Assembly (NCBI GenBank): GCA_019637445.1
Contig: JAHBVS010000003.1
Coordinates: 1-64,000, forward strand
Origin: Gemmatimonadaceae bacterium
GTDB taxonomy: Bacteria; Gemmatimonadota; Gemmatimonadetes; Gemmatimonadales; Gemmatimonadaceae
Direction: 5' to 3'
DNA length: 64,000 bases
The notes under the pieces were generated by a model. The model saw only the letters and a program-made list of their open reading frames with translations. It had not been told where the DNA came from and made no database searches. Of the stretch, positions 50,335-59,431 are shown piece by piece. Numbering within the stretch: position 1 is the first letter of the stretch; each line of letters begins with the position of its first letter. The translations under genes and the position numbers were made by a program.

Positions 50335-51581
50335 TGGCGCGAAAGCTCACGCGACGTGAAATGATCGCGGGGACGGCGACGGCACTCGGTGCCGCCGCCG
50401 TCGCGAACGTCGAGGCCCAGCAATCGGCATCGCCGACCGCTGCGGCCGCGCCGACGGTGCCTGCCGATCCCACCAAGCTGCAGGGCCAGCCCACCAGCGC
50501 GCTCGGCGCACGCTCGCCCTTCGTGAAGCCGATGCGTGGTCCGCGCACTGGCGAGACCACGGGTTCGTCGTACACGCCGCTGCAGGATCTCACGGGCCCC
50601 ATCACTCCCGCCGACCTGCACTTCGAGCGGCACCACGCGGGCATCCCGGTCATCGACCCGGCGCGCCACCAGCTGATGATCCACGGCCTCGTGGACCGTC
50701 CGGTCACGCTCTCGCTCGACGACATCAAGCGCTTTCCGCAGGTCACGCGCACGCACTTCATCGAGTGTTCGGGCAACGGCCGCAACGCGTTCCGCCATCC
50801 CAAGCCGGACCTCACCCCGCAGCAGGTCTCCGGGATGCTGTCCACGTCGGAATGGACCGGCGTGCCGCTGGCCACCCTGTTCCGCGAAGTGGGCGCCAAG
50901 CCCGAGGCCAGCTGGTTCCTCGCCGAGGGCGGCGATGCCTGTATGATGACGCGCTCCGTGCCAATGACGAAGGCCTGGGACGATGCGCTGATCGTGTGGG
51001 CACAGAACGGCGAGCCGCTGCGCCCGTCCCAGGGCTATCCGCTGCGCCTGCTGCTGCCGGGCTGGGAGGGCAACATCAACGTGAAGTGGCTGCGCCGCCT
51101 CGAACTCGGCACGCGCCCCTGGCGCACGCGCTGGGAGACGAGCAAGTACACGGACCCGGTGCCGGGCAACAAGGCGCGCGAGTTCACCTTCGAGAACGAC
51201 GTTAAGTCGATCATCACGATGCCGTCGTTTCCCGGCAAGCTCACGGCGCGCGGCTGGCACTCGGTGCAGGGCCTCGCCTGGAGCGGACGCGGGCGCGTGA
51301 CGCGCGTGGAGGTCAGCGCGAACGGCGGACGCTCCTGGGAGGACGCCGAGCTGATGGGTCCGGCACTGCCCAAGGCCGCCGTGCGCTTCCAGTACATGCT
51401 CGACTGGCAGGGTCGCGAGACCGTGTTGATGAGCCGCGCCACCGACGAGGCCGGCTACACGCAGCCCACGCGCACCGTGCTTCTCGAGGCGCGCGGACTC
51501 GGCACCGACTACCACTTCAACCAGATCGTGGGCTGGAAGGTGGCCACGGATGGTGCGGTGACCTTCCACGGGGAGAGCTGA
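50334..51581 (+). CDS. soxC: SoxC-like molybdenum sulfite/sulfane dehydrogenase
   Basis: A 415-residue protein with a Tat signal ('KLTRREMIAGTATALGAAAVA') and the sulfite oxidase fold: Mo-binding cysteine in 'HFIECSGNGRN' (Cys145), 'GYPLRLLLPGWEGNINVKWLRRL' and the dimerisation domain ('RGWHSVQGLAWSGRGRVTRVEVSANGGRSWEDAEL'). SoxC with the cytochrome SoxD removes sulfane sulfur electrons in thiosulfate oxidation. It lies between a TsdA-like cytochrome and SoxD with one-base overlaps; soxXYZAB are not in the window. Confidence 0.9.
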   Translation: MARKLTRREMIAGTATALGAAAVANVEAQQSASPTAAAAPTVPADPTKLQGQPTSALGARSPFVKPMRGPRTGETTGSSYTPLQDLTGPITPADLHFERHHAGIPVIDPARHQLMIHGLVDRPVTLSLDDIKRFPQVTRTHFIECSGNGRNAFRHPKPDLTPQQVSGMLSTSEWTGVPLATLFREVGAKPEASWFLAEGGDACMMTRSVPMTKAWDDALIVWAQNGEPLRPSQGYPLRLLLPGWEGNINVKWLRRLELGTRPWRTRWETSKYTDPVPGNKAREFTFENDVKSIITMPSFPGKLTARGWHSVQGLAWSGRGRVTRVEVSANGGRSWEDAELMGPALPKAAVRFQYMLDWQGRETVLMSRATDEAGYTQPTRTVLLEARGLGTDYHFNQIVGWKVATDGAVTFHGES

Positions 51582-52213
51582 TGCGTCGCACCGCGCGAGT
51601 GATGCCCGTGGCCGTGGCTGCCGGTCTGATGTCGATGGCTTGCTCTGCATCGGAGTCCCGGCCAGCAGCGTCGGCGGCCGATGCGACCGTTGCCTACGCT
51701 GCGCCGCGCGAGTACGCGGCGGGGCACTTCAAGATCGGCAGCACGCCGAGTGCCGCACAGCTCGCCGCCTGGGACACCGACATCGGGCCCGAGGGCGCCG
51801 AGTTGCCAGCCGGCCGCGGCAGCGCCCGCGACGGCGAACAGATCTTCAAGGCGCAGTGCGCGGCCTGCCACGGCGCCAACGGGCAGGGCATCGAGCCGGT
51901 GTATCCGCAACTCGTGGGTCGCGACCCGCGCGGCGAGGACTTCAACTTCTCCGCCGATCCCTCCGTGCCGCGCACCATCGGCAACTACTGGTCGCACGCC
52001 ACTACGCTCTACGACTACATCCGCCGCGCGATGCCGCTGTTCACCCCGGGCTCGCTGACGGCGGACGAGACCTACGCCGTGACGGCGTACCTGCTGGCCG
52101 CCAACAAGGTCATTCCCGATACCGCCACCTTGGACGCCGCCACCCTGCGCGCCGTACAGATGCCCGCCCGTGATCGCTTCGTTCCCGACGACCGTTCTCC
52201 CTCCACGAGGTAG
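51581..52213 (+). CDS. soxD: SoxD-like cytochrome c
   Basis: A 210-residue protein with a lipobox (SMACS) and one cytochrome c domain (CAACH, about residues 91-95). The sequence around 'HFKIGSTPSAAQLAAWDTDIGPEGAELPAGRGSARDGEQIFKAQC' is typical of SoxD. It takes electrons from SoxC. Shorter than classical SoxD (about 360-380 residues, two heme domains), so this is a single-heme form. ATG overlaps the soxC stop by one base. Confidence 0.85.
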   Translation: MRRTARVMPVAVAAGLMSMACSASESRPAASAADATVAYAAPREYAAGHFKIGSTPSAAQLAAWDTDIGPEGAELPAGRGSARDGEQIFKAQCAACHGANGQGIEPVYPQLVGRDPRGEDFNFSADPSVPRTIGNYWSHATTLYDYIRRAMPLFTPGSLTADETYAVTAYLLAANKVIPDTATLDAATLRAVQMPARDRFVPDDRSPSTR

Positions 52214-52216
52214 CTG

Positions 52217-52765
52217 ATGAGCGCACCTGCCGTTCCATCCACCGCCCCCGCGGCCGCCACGCGCAGTGGCCTGCCGCCCTGGGCATCGTTGGGCATCATC
52301 TTCGGGCTCGTCGGCGCCGCGTCGATCGTGCTCTTCGGCCCCATCGGCGTCTCGAGCACCTATCCGCGTTTCGTCGGCGAGGTCGCCCGCGCCCTCGACC
52401 CGGCCTTCGCTGAGTCGAATCCGTACCTCGTGCGGATGGGCGCGCTGCTGCGCCCCGAGACCTTCCTCGTCGTCGGCCTGCTGATCGGCGGCTTCCTCGG
52501 CGCCCGCAAGGACACCGTGAAGGCGCCCAAGGTCGAGAACCCGCACGCCGGCGTCGAGACCAACACGCGGCGCTACACGGAGGCCTTCCTTGCCGGCTTC
52601 CTCATCCTCTTTGGCTCGCGCCTCGCGGGCGGCTGCACCAGCGGCCTCATCATCTCCGGCATGACGCAGTTGAGCATCGCCGGCTTCGTGTTCGCCGCCG
52701 GCGTGTTCGCCACCGGCATCGGTACCGCCAAGTTGATGCACGCCATGCGCGTGGGAGGCAACTGA
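52217..52765 (+). CDS. YeeE/YedE-family protein, half 1 (thiosulfate/sulfur transport)
   Basis: A 182-residue membrane protein with about four helices. The YeeE/YedE half-repeat is marked by 'FLAGFLILFGSRLAGGCTSGLIISGMTQLSIAGFVFAAGVFATGIGTA', with the conserved GGCTSG cysteine. In known transporters (TsuA, PmpA/PmpB) cysteines in this motif pass thiosulfate-type sulfur. Here the two halves are separate genes, presumably forming a complex. Confidence 0.85.
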   Translation: MSAPAVPSTAPAAATRSGLPPWASLGIIFGLVGAASIVLFGPIGVSSTYPRFVGEVARALDPAFAESNPYLVRMGALLRPETFLVVGLLIGGFLGARKDTVKAPKVENPHAGVETNTRRYTEAFLAGFLILFGSRLAGGCTSGLIISGMTQLSIAGFVFAAGVFATGIGTAKLMHAMRVGGN

Positions 52766-52766
52766 G

Positions 52767-53306
52767 ATGATGGCCAACATCTATGGCTTGCTCGTCGGCA
52801 TCGCGATGGGCGTGCTGATCCAGCGCGTGCGCGCCTCCAGCCCGGCGATGATCCTCAAGAACCTCCGGCTCGAGAACATCGCCGTCATCAAGTTCATGGC
52901 GATGACCATCGCCGTGGGCATGATCACGGTGTACACGCTCAACCTGTTCATCCCGAACCTGCTGCACTTCGACATCAAGCCCACGTACCTGGTGGGCGTG
53001 CTCGTCGGTGGCCTGATCTTTGGCGTTGGCTTCGGGTTGGGTGGCTATTGCCCGGGGACCTGCGTGGTCGGCATCGGCGAAGGCCGGCGGGATGCCTGGT
53101 TCGCGGTGGCCGGCGGCGTGGCCGGCGCGCTGGTGTTCTCGCTGGTCTATGCCAGCGCCATCCAGCCGATCATCCAGCTGATGGACTTCGGACGCATCAC
53201 GCTACAGGACGTGCTGCACGTGCCGGCCATCGTGGCCGCGCTCGGCGTGGGCATCCTCTTCTTCGTGGTGCTGCGGATGCTGCCCACGGAGATCAAGAAG
53301 GCGTGA
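52767..53306 (+). CDS. YeeE/YedE-family protein, half 2
   Basis: A 179-residue membrane protein with about five helices and the conserved cysteine motif 'GVGFGLGGYCPGTCVVGIGEG' of the second YeeE/YedE half. It starts two bases after half 1 (GGAGG 15 bp upstream) and its end overlaps the ArsR start by four bases. Together with half 1 it should form a sulfur-compound channel feeding or draining the periplasmic oxidation system. Confidence 0.86.
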   Translation: MMANIYGLLVGIAMGVLIQRVRASSPAMILKNLRLENIAVIKFMAMTIAVGMITVYTLNLFIPNLLHFDIKPTYLVGVLVGGLIFGVGFGLGGYCPGTCVVGIGEGRRDAWFAVAGGVAGALVFSLVYASAIQPIIQLMDFGRITLQDVLHVPAIVAALGVGILFFVVLRMLPTEIKKA

Positions 53307-53659
53307 GTACCAAGAGAACCGCGGCACGGCGTTCGGCGACCCCCGAGTTGTTGACGGAGGTCGCCGCGCGCTTCCGCGCCCTGGCGGAGCCGGCGCGCCT
53401 GGCCGTGCTGCACGCGCTTGAGCACGGCGAACTCACCGTGAGCGAGCTGGTGGAGGCCACGGGGCTGGCGCAGGGCAACCTCAGCAAGCATTTGCAGCAG
53501 CTGCACGCCGGTGGTTTCGTCTCGCGGCGCCGCGAGGGGATGTTCGTCTACTACGCCCTCGCCGACGACGACGTGCTGGCGCTCTGCGAGTTGATGTGCG
53601 GCCGCCTCGAGGGCGAGGTCGAGGCCGTGCGCGCGCTGCTCAGCCGTCGGCGCGCGTAG
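53303..53659 (+). CDS. ArsR/SmtB-family regulator of the sulfur operon
   Basis: A 118-residue winged-helix protein: 'RFRALAEPARLAVLHALEHGELTVSELVEATGLAQGNLSKHLQQLHAGGFVSRRREGMFVYYALADDDVLALCELMCGRL'. It has two cysteines near the C terminus (CELMC, about residues 95-99), which suits the thiol/persulfide-sensing subgroup (BigR, SqrR, YgaV) that controls sulfur oxidation genes, although those sensors usually have differently spaced cysteines. Last gene of the operon, GTG start overlapping the previous stop. Confidence 0.85.
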   Translation: MSTKRTAARRSATPELLTEVAARFRALAEPARLAVLHALEHGELTVSELVEATGLAQGNLSKHLQQLHAGGFVSRRREGMFVYYALADDDVLALCELMCGRLEGEVEAVRALLSRRRA

Positions 53660-53665
53660 CGAGAT

Positions 53666-53695
53666 CGGCGGCGCGGCGACCAGGCCGCGCCGCCG
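53666..53695. terminator. Perfect 12-bp hairpin after the sulfur operon
   Basis: CGGCGGCGCGGC (53666-53677) and GCCGCGCCGCCG (53684-53695) pair fully around a six-base loop (GACCAG), seven bases after the ArsR stop and before a convergent gene. No T-tract follows, so it may act bidirectionally or with Rho. Confidence 0.65.
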
Positions 53696-53701
53696 CGATG
53701 G

Positions 53702-54322
53702 CTAGAGTGGCCGCCGGAGCAGCGTCGAGAGCCAGTCCTCGGGCAGCGGATCCGTCAGCCCGTAGATGCAGCGCACGGCCAGTTCTATTGCCATCGCGTG
53801 CGCGCGCTGGAAGTCCTCGTCGCGCAGCGGCTGTTCGCGCATCGCGCGCGGGACCAGGTCGCGGCCGCGCCGGCTGGGCACGATGACCCGATAGCCCTCC
53901 TGCACATCACCCGTCGGCAGGAACCGGATGGTCACCGCATCGGTACCGCCGCCCAGTGAGTCGGGGCGGGGGATCCGCAGCTGCAGCATCCGCGGGCGCT
54001 GCACGGCATCGAGTGTCAGCGTCGCCGACCGGTTCCGGCTCGACTCGATGCGATAGTGCCGCGACAGGTTCTCGTCCCAGCCCGCCGCCGGATAGTACCA
54101 GCCGGGCCCCCGGCGCTGGATCGCAAACTCGTCCTGCATCCGGGTACGCGAGCAAAACAGGCGCTCGGGGAGGCTGGAGGCGTAGAGCCGCCCCATGGGG
54201 GCCGGCGGTGCCAGCGCGGCAATCACCTGCGCGGCAGACGCCGTGGGTGCCTGCGCGATCAGTCCAAGGGCGGCGGTGAGCTGCAGCAGCGTCCGATGCA
54301 CGGGGCCTCCGGGCCAGTCCAC
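53702..54322 (-). CDS. Exported hypothetical protein
   Basis: A 206-residue protein with a signal peptide (ends near TASAAQ). The mature part has two cysteines (FCSRTR and RCIYG) and beta-rich sequence ('YYPAAGWDENLSRHYRIESS', 'MLQLRIPRP', 'DAVTIRFLPTGDVQEGYRVIVPSRRG'). No family is recognised. It converges with the sulfur operon and is divergent from the serine hydrolase gene. Confidence 0.6.
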   Translation of the reverse strand: MDWPGGPVHRTLLQLTAALGLIAQAPTASAAQVIAALAPPAPMGRLYASSLPERLFCSRTRMQDEFAIQRRGPGWYYPAAGWDENLSRHYRIESSRNRSATLTLDAVQRPRMLQLRIPRPDSLGGGTDAVTIRFLPTGDVQEGYRVIVPSRRGRDLVPRAMREQPLRDEDFQRAHAMAIELAVRCIYGLTDPLPEDWLSTLLRRPL

Positions 54323-54383
54323 TTGATGCTACCCGGCGTGGCAGCGGATTGCCACCGGCGGGGACCGTCCACAGCTTCCCGCC

Positions 54384-55904
54384 ATGCCAAACGCCGCTCG
54401 CTTCCGTCTCCCGCCGCGCCTGTGTCCCGCGGCCGCGCACTCGTTGCGTGCCGCGCTCGTTGGCGGTGCCCTGCTCTCGCTGCCCGCGCTGCTCGCGCTG
54501 CCGCTCGTCGCGCAGACAGCGACTGGCCGGTCCGCCACGCCGGCAACGACCACGCCCGCGACTGCAAGCTTCGCGCAGCGCGCCGCCGTCGACTCGATCT
54601 TCGCGCGTTTCAACTCCACGGCCAGCCCCGGCTGCATCGTTGGCGTCAACCGCGCCGGCGCGCCGCTGCTGCGCCAGGCCTACGGCATGGCGGACCTCGA
54701 GCGCGGCATCGCGCTGCGCGACGGGATGATGCTCGAGATCGGCTCGGTCTCCAAACAGTTTGTCGCCGCCCTGCTCGTGCTCCTCGAACAGCAAGGGCGG
54801 CTGTCCCTCGATGACCCCGCTGCCCAGTACCTGCCCGGCTTCCCAGCATTCGCGGATGCCGGCGGCCCCATCACCATCCGGCACCTGCTCCAGCACACCA
54901 GTGGCCTGCGGGACCAGTACACGCTGCTCGAACTCGTCGGACGGCCCTATGGCGAGGTCGCCCACGACAACTTCGAAGTCCTGCAGCTGATCAACCGGCA
55001 GCGCGGCCTGAACTTCCCCGTCAACAGCCGCTACCTGTACAGCAACACCGGCTACACGCTGGCGGCCATCATCGCCCAGCGCGTGACCCGGGAGTCGTTC
55101 CAGCCGATGTTCGAGCGGATGCTCTTTCAGCCGCTGGGCATCGAGCGCGCTAGGTGGCGTACGGATTTCCGCGACATCATTCCAGACCGCGCCGTGCCCT
55201 ACGCCTTCGAGCACGGGAACTGGACCCTCGACTGGCCGTTCAGCAACCTCTTCGGCGCGGGCGCCCTGCTCACCACCATCGACGGGATGATGACCTGGAC
55301 GGAGGCGCTGCACGCCGGCCGCGTCGGCAATGGCAGCACGCTGGCCACGATGACGCGACTCGGCGTGCTCAGCGACGGCAGCACGACGGAGTACGGCCTT
55401 GGCTTGATGGTGCGTGACTGGCGCGGCGTCCACGAAGTGGCACACAGCGGCTCCACGGCAGGCTACCGCGCGTATCTCGCACGCTATCCGGCGCAGGACC
55501 TGACCGTCGCGATGCAGTGCAACGCGGGGAACGGCGACTACGTGGTGTTGGCGCGCGCCGTCGCGGCGGTGTTCCTCGGCAGTGCGCTCTCGCCGGCGCC
55601 GACGCCCGCCGTCGCCACCGCCGCGCCAGCGCGCGCAGCCGTGGCAGGCACGGAGTTCCGCGCGCTGGTTGGTCGTTGGCAGGACGCCGAGACGGGCGGC
55701 GTGCTGGAGATTGCCGCGGCAGACTCGGGGGTTACCGTGACCACGCTGCGGGGCCGGCGCATCCCGATGCGCGGCGACTCGCGCGACCGCCTCGTGGGTG
55801 GCGGCTGGAGCTTCACGCTGGAGCGAGATGCACGGGGCCGCGTCCGCGCCCTGCGCCTCGACGCCGGCCGCGTGCTCGGCGTGCGCTTCACCAAGCTCGA
55901 CTGA
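54384..55904 (+). CDS. Secreted beta-lactamase-fold serine hydrolase
   Basis: A 506-residue protein with a long signal peptide (cleaved near LVAQTA) and a class C beta-lactamase-like domain: SxxK in 'IGSVSKQFVAAL' (about residue 125), YxN in 'YLYSNTGYTL', and HxG in 'VAHSGSTAGY'. The C-terminal 90 residues form a lipocalin-like add-on ('FRALVGRWQDAETGGVLEIAAADSG'). It is related to the protein encoded at 57,700-59,355. Substrate unknown. Its stop overlaps the next ATG by one base. Confidence 0.87.
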   Translation: MPNAARFRLPPRLCPAAAHSLRAALVGGALLSLPALLALPLVAQTATGRSATPATTTPATASFAQRAAVDSIFARFNSTASPGCIVGVNRAGAPLLRQAYGMADLERGIALRDGMMLEIGSVSKQFVAALLVLLEQQGRLSLDDPAAQYLPGFPAFADAGGPITIRHLLQHTSGLRDQYTLLELVGRPYGEVAHDNFEVLQLINRQRGLNFPVNSRYLYSNTGYTLAAIIAQRVTRESFQPMFERMLFQPLGIERARWRTDFRDIIPDRAVPYAFEHGNWTLDWPFSNLFGAGALLTTIDGMMTWTEALHAGRVGNGSTLATMTRLGVLSDGSTTEYGLGLMVRDWRGVHEVAHSGSTAGYRAYLARYPAQDLTVAMQCNAGNGDYVVLARAVAAVFLGSALSPAPTPAVATAAPARAAVAGTEFRALVGRWQDAETGGVLEIAAADSGVTVTTLRGRRIPMRGDSRDRLVGGGWSFTLERDARGRVRALRLDAGRVLGVRFTKLD

Positions 55905-56851
55905 TGGATCCCATCACGCACACCCTGGCCGGCGCGGCGATGGCGCGCGTCGGCGCGGATCGGACCACCCCGCTGGCCACCGCAACGCTGATGCTCGCCG
56001 CGAATGCGCCCGACGTGGACATGGTCACGGTGTGGACGACGACTGGCTACGGCAGCATCGCGTTTCGCCGAGGGTGGACGCACGGGCCGCTGGCGTTGCT
56101 GTTGTTGCCCCTGATCCTCACGGCGCTCGTTTGGCTCTGGGATGTCGCGGTCCGCCGGCGCCGCGCGCCGGACGCGCCGCCGCTGCGCCTCGGGTGGATC
56201 CTTGCGCTCGCGTACATCGGCACGCTGAGCCACCCCATGCTTGATTGGCTCAATACCTACGGCATCCGCCTCTTGATGCCGTTCTCGGACCGATGGTTCT
56301 ACGGCGATGCGGTGTTCATCATCGATCCGTACTGGTGGCTGCTGCTCGCCTCGGTCGTGGTGCTGGCGCGACGCAAGGCGTCGTTGCGTGCCGTCCGCGT
56401 CGCCGGCATCGTGGCGCTGGCGTATCCACTCGCGTTGGTCGCACTCGCGCGCGTGGGCGACCGTCTCGCGATGCAAGCCGCAGCGGAGCAGGGCATCGAA
56501 GGCGCGTACGAGGTGCTCTACCAGCCGCGGCCGGCCCGGCCCTTCGCGGCGCAGCTCATCGCCGTCACCGACAGCGCCTACCACTTCGGGCGCTTGCAGT
56601 GGTTGCCCCGGCCGTCGGTCCACTACGACGGCGCTGTCATCGCCGTCGGCGACCTCACGCATCCACGCGTCGTGCAGGCCCGCGACGAGGACCAGGACGT
56701 CCGCGACTTCCTCGTATGGTCACGCTATCCCTACGTGGAAATGCACACGACCGCCGCGGACGGATCCACGACGGTCGTGCTCGGTGATGCGCGCTTCCCG
56801 CGCGGCGGCTTTGCCGGCGCGCTCGGTGGGCTCGCCGTCAGCGTCCGATAA
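55904..56851 (+). CDS. YdjM/LexA-binding inner-membrane metal-dependent hydrolase family protein
   Basis: A 315-residue membrane protein with the PF04307 start 'MDPITHTLAGAAMARVG' and 'ANAPDVDMV', 'FRRGWTHGPLALLLLPLI', 'GTLSHPMLDWLNTYGIRLLMPFSDRWFYGD', which hold the conserved histidines and aspartates of a metal site. About four helices are followed by a soluble C-terminal domain. Activity is unproven in the family. Translationally coupled to the hydrolase gene upstream. Confidence 0.85.
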   Translation: MDPITHTLAGAAMARVGADRTTPLATATLMLAANAPDVDMVTVWTTTGYGSIAFRRGWTHGPLALLLLPLILTALVWLWDVAVRRRRAPDAPPLRLGWILALAYIGTLSHPMLDWLNTYGIRLLMPFSDRWFYGDAVFIIDPYWWLLLASVVVLARRKASLRAVRVAGIVALAYPLALVALARVGDRLAMQAAAEQGIEGAYEVLYQPRPARPFAAQLIAVTDSAYHFGRLQWLPRPSVHYDGAVIAVGDLTHPRVVQARDEDQDVRDFLVWSRYPYVEMHTTAADGSTTVVLGDARFPRGGFAGALGGLAVSVR

Positions 56852-57329
56852 GCGCGTCCGCCTCGGCCTTCGTCACCGTCCGCGAGACCACGCGGCCATC
56901 GGCGAAGGTGGTCGTGACCGTAATCGCATCCTGCGACTTCGGCATCGTCATCGTGGTCGTGGACAGCGTCTGGCCGTCCTTCAGCTCCTCGATGGTCAGC
57001 ACACGCGCGTGGTTCACCACCTGCCGCGTCTGCCGCAGTTGGCGGCCGTCGTCGGTGCCCGTCACGCTCACCGAGGTGATGGGGTTGTTGCCCGTCCAGA
57101 ACTCCACGCTGTTGAAGATCAGCACGTCGCCGGCGTTGACCAGCGCATACACGGGAATGATGCTGAAGGCCAGGAACACGAACTCCTGCACCCACTTGTC
57201 GCCCATGCTCTTGTTATAGGCGTACAGCTTGCGCGTGGCCTGGAACGAGCCGAAACAGCCGCTGCTGGCAACCAGGCCAAGTGCGGCGGCGCCGAGGACG
57301 ATGCCGCGGGTGAGGCGTGAGGGACGCAT
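56838..57329 (-). CDS. DUF3332-family lipoprotein
   Basis: A 163-residue protein with a lipobox (ASSGC, Cys25) and the DUF3332 signature 'CFGSFQATRKLYAYNKSMGDKWVQEFVFLAFSIIPVYALVNAGDVLIFNSVEFWTGNNP', containing one transmembrane segment. The C-terminal half is beta-rich. Function unknown. ATG 57329 has a GGGAG site eight bases upstream. It overlaps the convergent gene by 14 bp. Confidence 0.87.
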   Translation of the reverse strand: MRPSRLTRGIVLGAAALGLVASSGCFGSFQATRKLYAYNKSMGDKWVQEFVFLAFSIIPVYALVNAGDVLIFNSVEFWTGNNPITSVSVTGTDDGRQLRQTRQVVNHARVLTIEELKDGQTLSTTTMTMPKSQDAITVTTTFADGRVVSRTVTKAEADALIGR

Positions 57330-57699
57330 AGGGTTCTCCCTGTGGTGGTGGGACTGCAACAGCCTTGAGGCGTGGCGCAAACGATACGGCGCGGTGCCAC
57401 CGGGCGCAAAGTCGCCCAAGGTCGCACCGCGCCGTTCCCCCCACCACGGAGGATCGCACGGACCTGCCCCTTCAACGTGTGGAGGCCTCGCTACATCAGC
57501 GCTGCCTCGAGACTTCCCAGTAGTGACGCGGCCGGGGGCGCCAAGTCGTGCACCCCATCACGAGAACCGTACCGAACACCCCCGGCCCGTCCGCGCAGTA
57601 GACGGTGCATTTCCTGTGCCAGTCACAAGCCGCCGCCGTGTGGACATGTGATGCGCGACACCTTTGTGATGCGACGGCAACTTCGTGACGTGTAAAGCG
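57330..57699. other. 370-bp non-coding stretch
   Basis: The stretch holds the upstream region of the DUF3332 gene and the 3' side of the serine hydrolase gene at 57,700. I see no credible gene, hairpin terminator or attC-like element. Several short frames cross it but lack start signals and family resemblance. Confidence 0.5.
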
Positions 57700-59355
57700 T
57701 CAACGCTGCCGCACGAAGCGCACGCCACGCACGCGGCCGGTGTTCACGACGAAGCCCGTCACGCGACCGCGACGGTCGCGCTCAATCAGGTACGTCGTGC
57801 CGCCGCCGGTGAAGATGTCGCGGGCCACGGCCCGCAGTACCTGGGTGCCGAGCGTGCGGTGCTCACGTACGAGCGCCCCGCTGCGCGCAATGAACTCATA
57901 CTCCGTGTCGAGCTCTTCACTGCGGTACCGGCCCGCGTAGGCCTCGAATGTCGTGAATGGTGCCGGCTGTTTCACCAGCACCGGCTCGCGGAGCCCGCCC
58001 CCCACATGTCGAATGGTCACAGCGGATCCCGCCGTCGTGCGGCGGAGATGACCGGGAACACCTGGCAGGGTGCCGGTGCTGTCGCTGCCGAACCGCAGCC
58101 GCATTCCATCAACAAAGATTGAATCGCCAACCGCCCACATGCGCACCAACTGATTGCTCAGCGTATCCCGCCAGGTGCCGACCCAGGCCTCGCGCACCGC
58201 TGCGCTCGGCCGGTGCTCCGGGGCACGGGCCTCCACCATCGGAGGAGGCAGTCGGTCTCCGAAGACCGCCCTCGCCACGCGCTCGGCGCGGCCCTGCGGG
58301 TTTGCGTTCGCGTGGTTGCACAGCACCGCCACGGCGCCCTTCAGGTCCGGATAGCGCTCGACGAAGGCGCGGTAGCCGGCATCCGCACCGCCGTGGCCGA
58401 TCGTGCGCGTGCCGCGGAAGTCGCCGAGACTCAAACCGAAGCCGTAGTTGATGGCCCTGCCGTTCGTCAGGAGGCCGCTCGTCTCCGCCGCTCGCACCAC
58501 GCGGCCCCACGCGGACTCTTCGCTGCGCACGCGGTCGAGGAACGCCATCCAGGTCAGCAGGTCACCAGCGGTGGTGAACAGCGACGTCGCCCCATAGGTG
58601 TCGAAGACCGGGATCGAGACGCGCCACTCGTTGCCGCGCGGCACGTAGGCCGAGGTACGGCCAGGCACGACCATCGCGTGGTCGTCGTGGAAGTGCGTGT
58701 CGGCCATCCCCAACGGCGCGAAGACTCGCTGCTCCGCAAACTGCCGCAGTGACATCCCGCTTACGCGCTGCGTGACGACAGCGAGCAGCGTGTATCCGGA
58801 GTTCGAATACAGGTACTCGCTCCCGGGCGTGAAGTTGAGCCCACGCTGCCGCGCCAGCACCCAGAGCACGTCGCGCTCGCTTATGAGGTCGTCTGGGAAG
58901 CGCCAGCCCGCCAGCGACAGCAGCGACCATTGGTCGCGGATGCCGCTGGTGTGGTGCATCAACTGCCGCAGCGTAATCCGCTGGCCGAGGTCCGGCAGCT
59001 CGGGCACGTACGACCTGATGTCGTCGTCCAGCGTGAGCTTACCGTCCTCCGCCAAGAGGGCCACGCTCATTGCCGTGAACTGCTTCGACACACTGGCCAC
59101 GTGGAAGATGCTGCGTGCTGCGATGGCCGTGCCCTGCTGCAGGTCGGACATGCCATAGCCGCGCAGGTAGCGGGCGTCGCCGTCGGCTACGCCCACTGCG
59201 CAGCCTGGTCCGTTGCTGCGGTTCACGTCCGCAAAGACGGAGTCGATGCGCAGCCGCAGCGCGTCACCGAGTTGCGCGGATGCGGTGGCCGGCAGCAGCA
59301 GGGCGAGGCAGAGCAGGGCGGTTCGGCAGTGGCGGCGGTCTCCGCTGCGGATCAT
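57700..59355 (-). CDS. Secreted beta-lactamase-fold serine hydrolase
   Basis: A 551-residue protein with a signal peptide (ends TASAQLG) and a class C-like domain: SxxK in 'VASVSKQFTAMSVALL' (about residue 85), YxN in 'YLYSNSGYTL' and HGG in 'IGHGGADAGYRAF'. Two lipocalin-like C-terminal segments follow ('VGTWRDTLSNQLVRMW', 'YAGRYRSEELDTEYEF'). It is similar to the 54,384 gene product, so the two are paralogs. ATG 59355 is chosen over an upstream in-frame ATG to give a normal signal peptide. Confidence 0.86.
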   Translation of the reverse strand: MIRSGDRRHCRTALLCLALLLPATASAQLGDALRLRIDSVFADVNRSNGPGCAVGVADGDARYLRGYGMSDLQQGTAIAARSIFHVASVSKQFTAMSVALLAEDGKLTLDDDIRSYVPELPDLGQRITLRQLMHHTSGIRDQWSLLSLAGWRFPDDLISERDVLWVLARQRGLNFTPGSEYLYSNSGYTLLAVVTQRVSGMSLRQFAEQRVFAPLGMADTHFHDDHAMVVPGRTSAYVPRGNEWRVSIPVFDTYGATSLFTTAGDLLTWMAFLDRVRSEESAWGRVVRAAETSGLLTNGRAINYGFGLSLGDFRGTRTIGHGGADAGYRAFVERYPDLKGAVAVLCNHANANPQGRAERVARAVFGDRLPPPMVEARAPEHRPSAAVREAWVGTWRDTLSNQLVRMWAVGDSIFVDGMRLRFGSDSTGTLPGVPGHLRRTTAGSAVTIRHVGGGLREPVLVKQPAPFTTFEAYAGRYRSEELDTEYEFIARSGALVREHRTLGTQVLRAVARDIFTGGGTTYLIERDRRGRVTGFVVNTGRVRGVRFVRQR

Positions 59356-59431
59356 CGGCACGGGCAGTTCTCGCGATTGGGGTCGGCCAAGTGTCACGCT
59401 CGTGTGGGGCCGCGTCAACTAGTTTCCCCGC

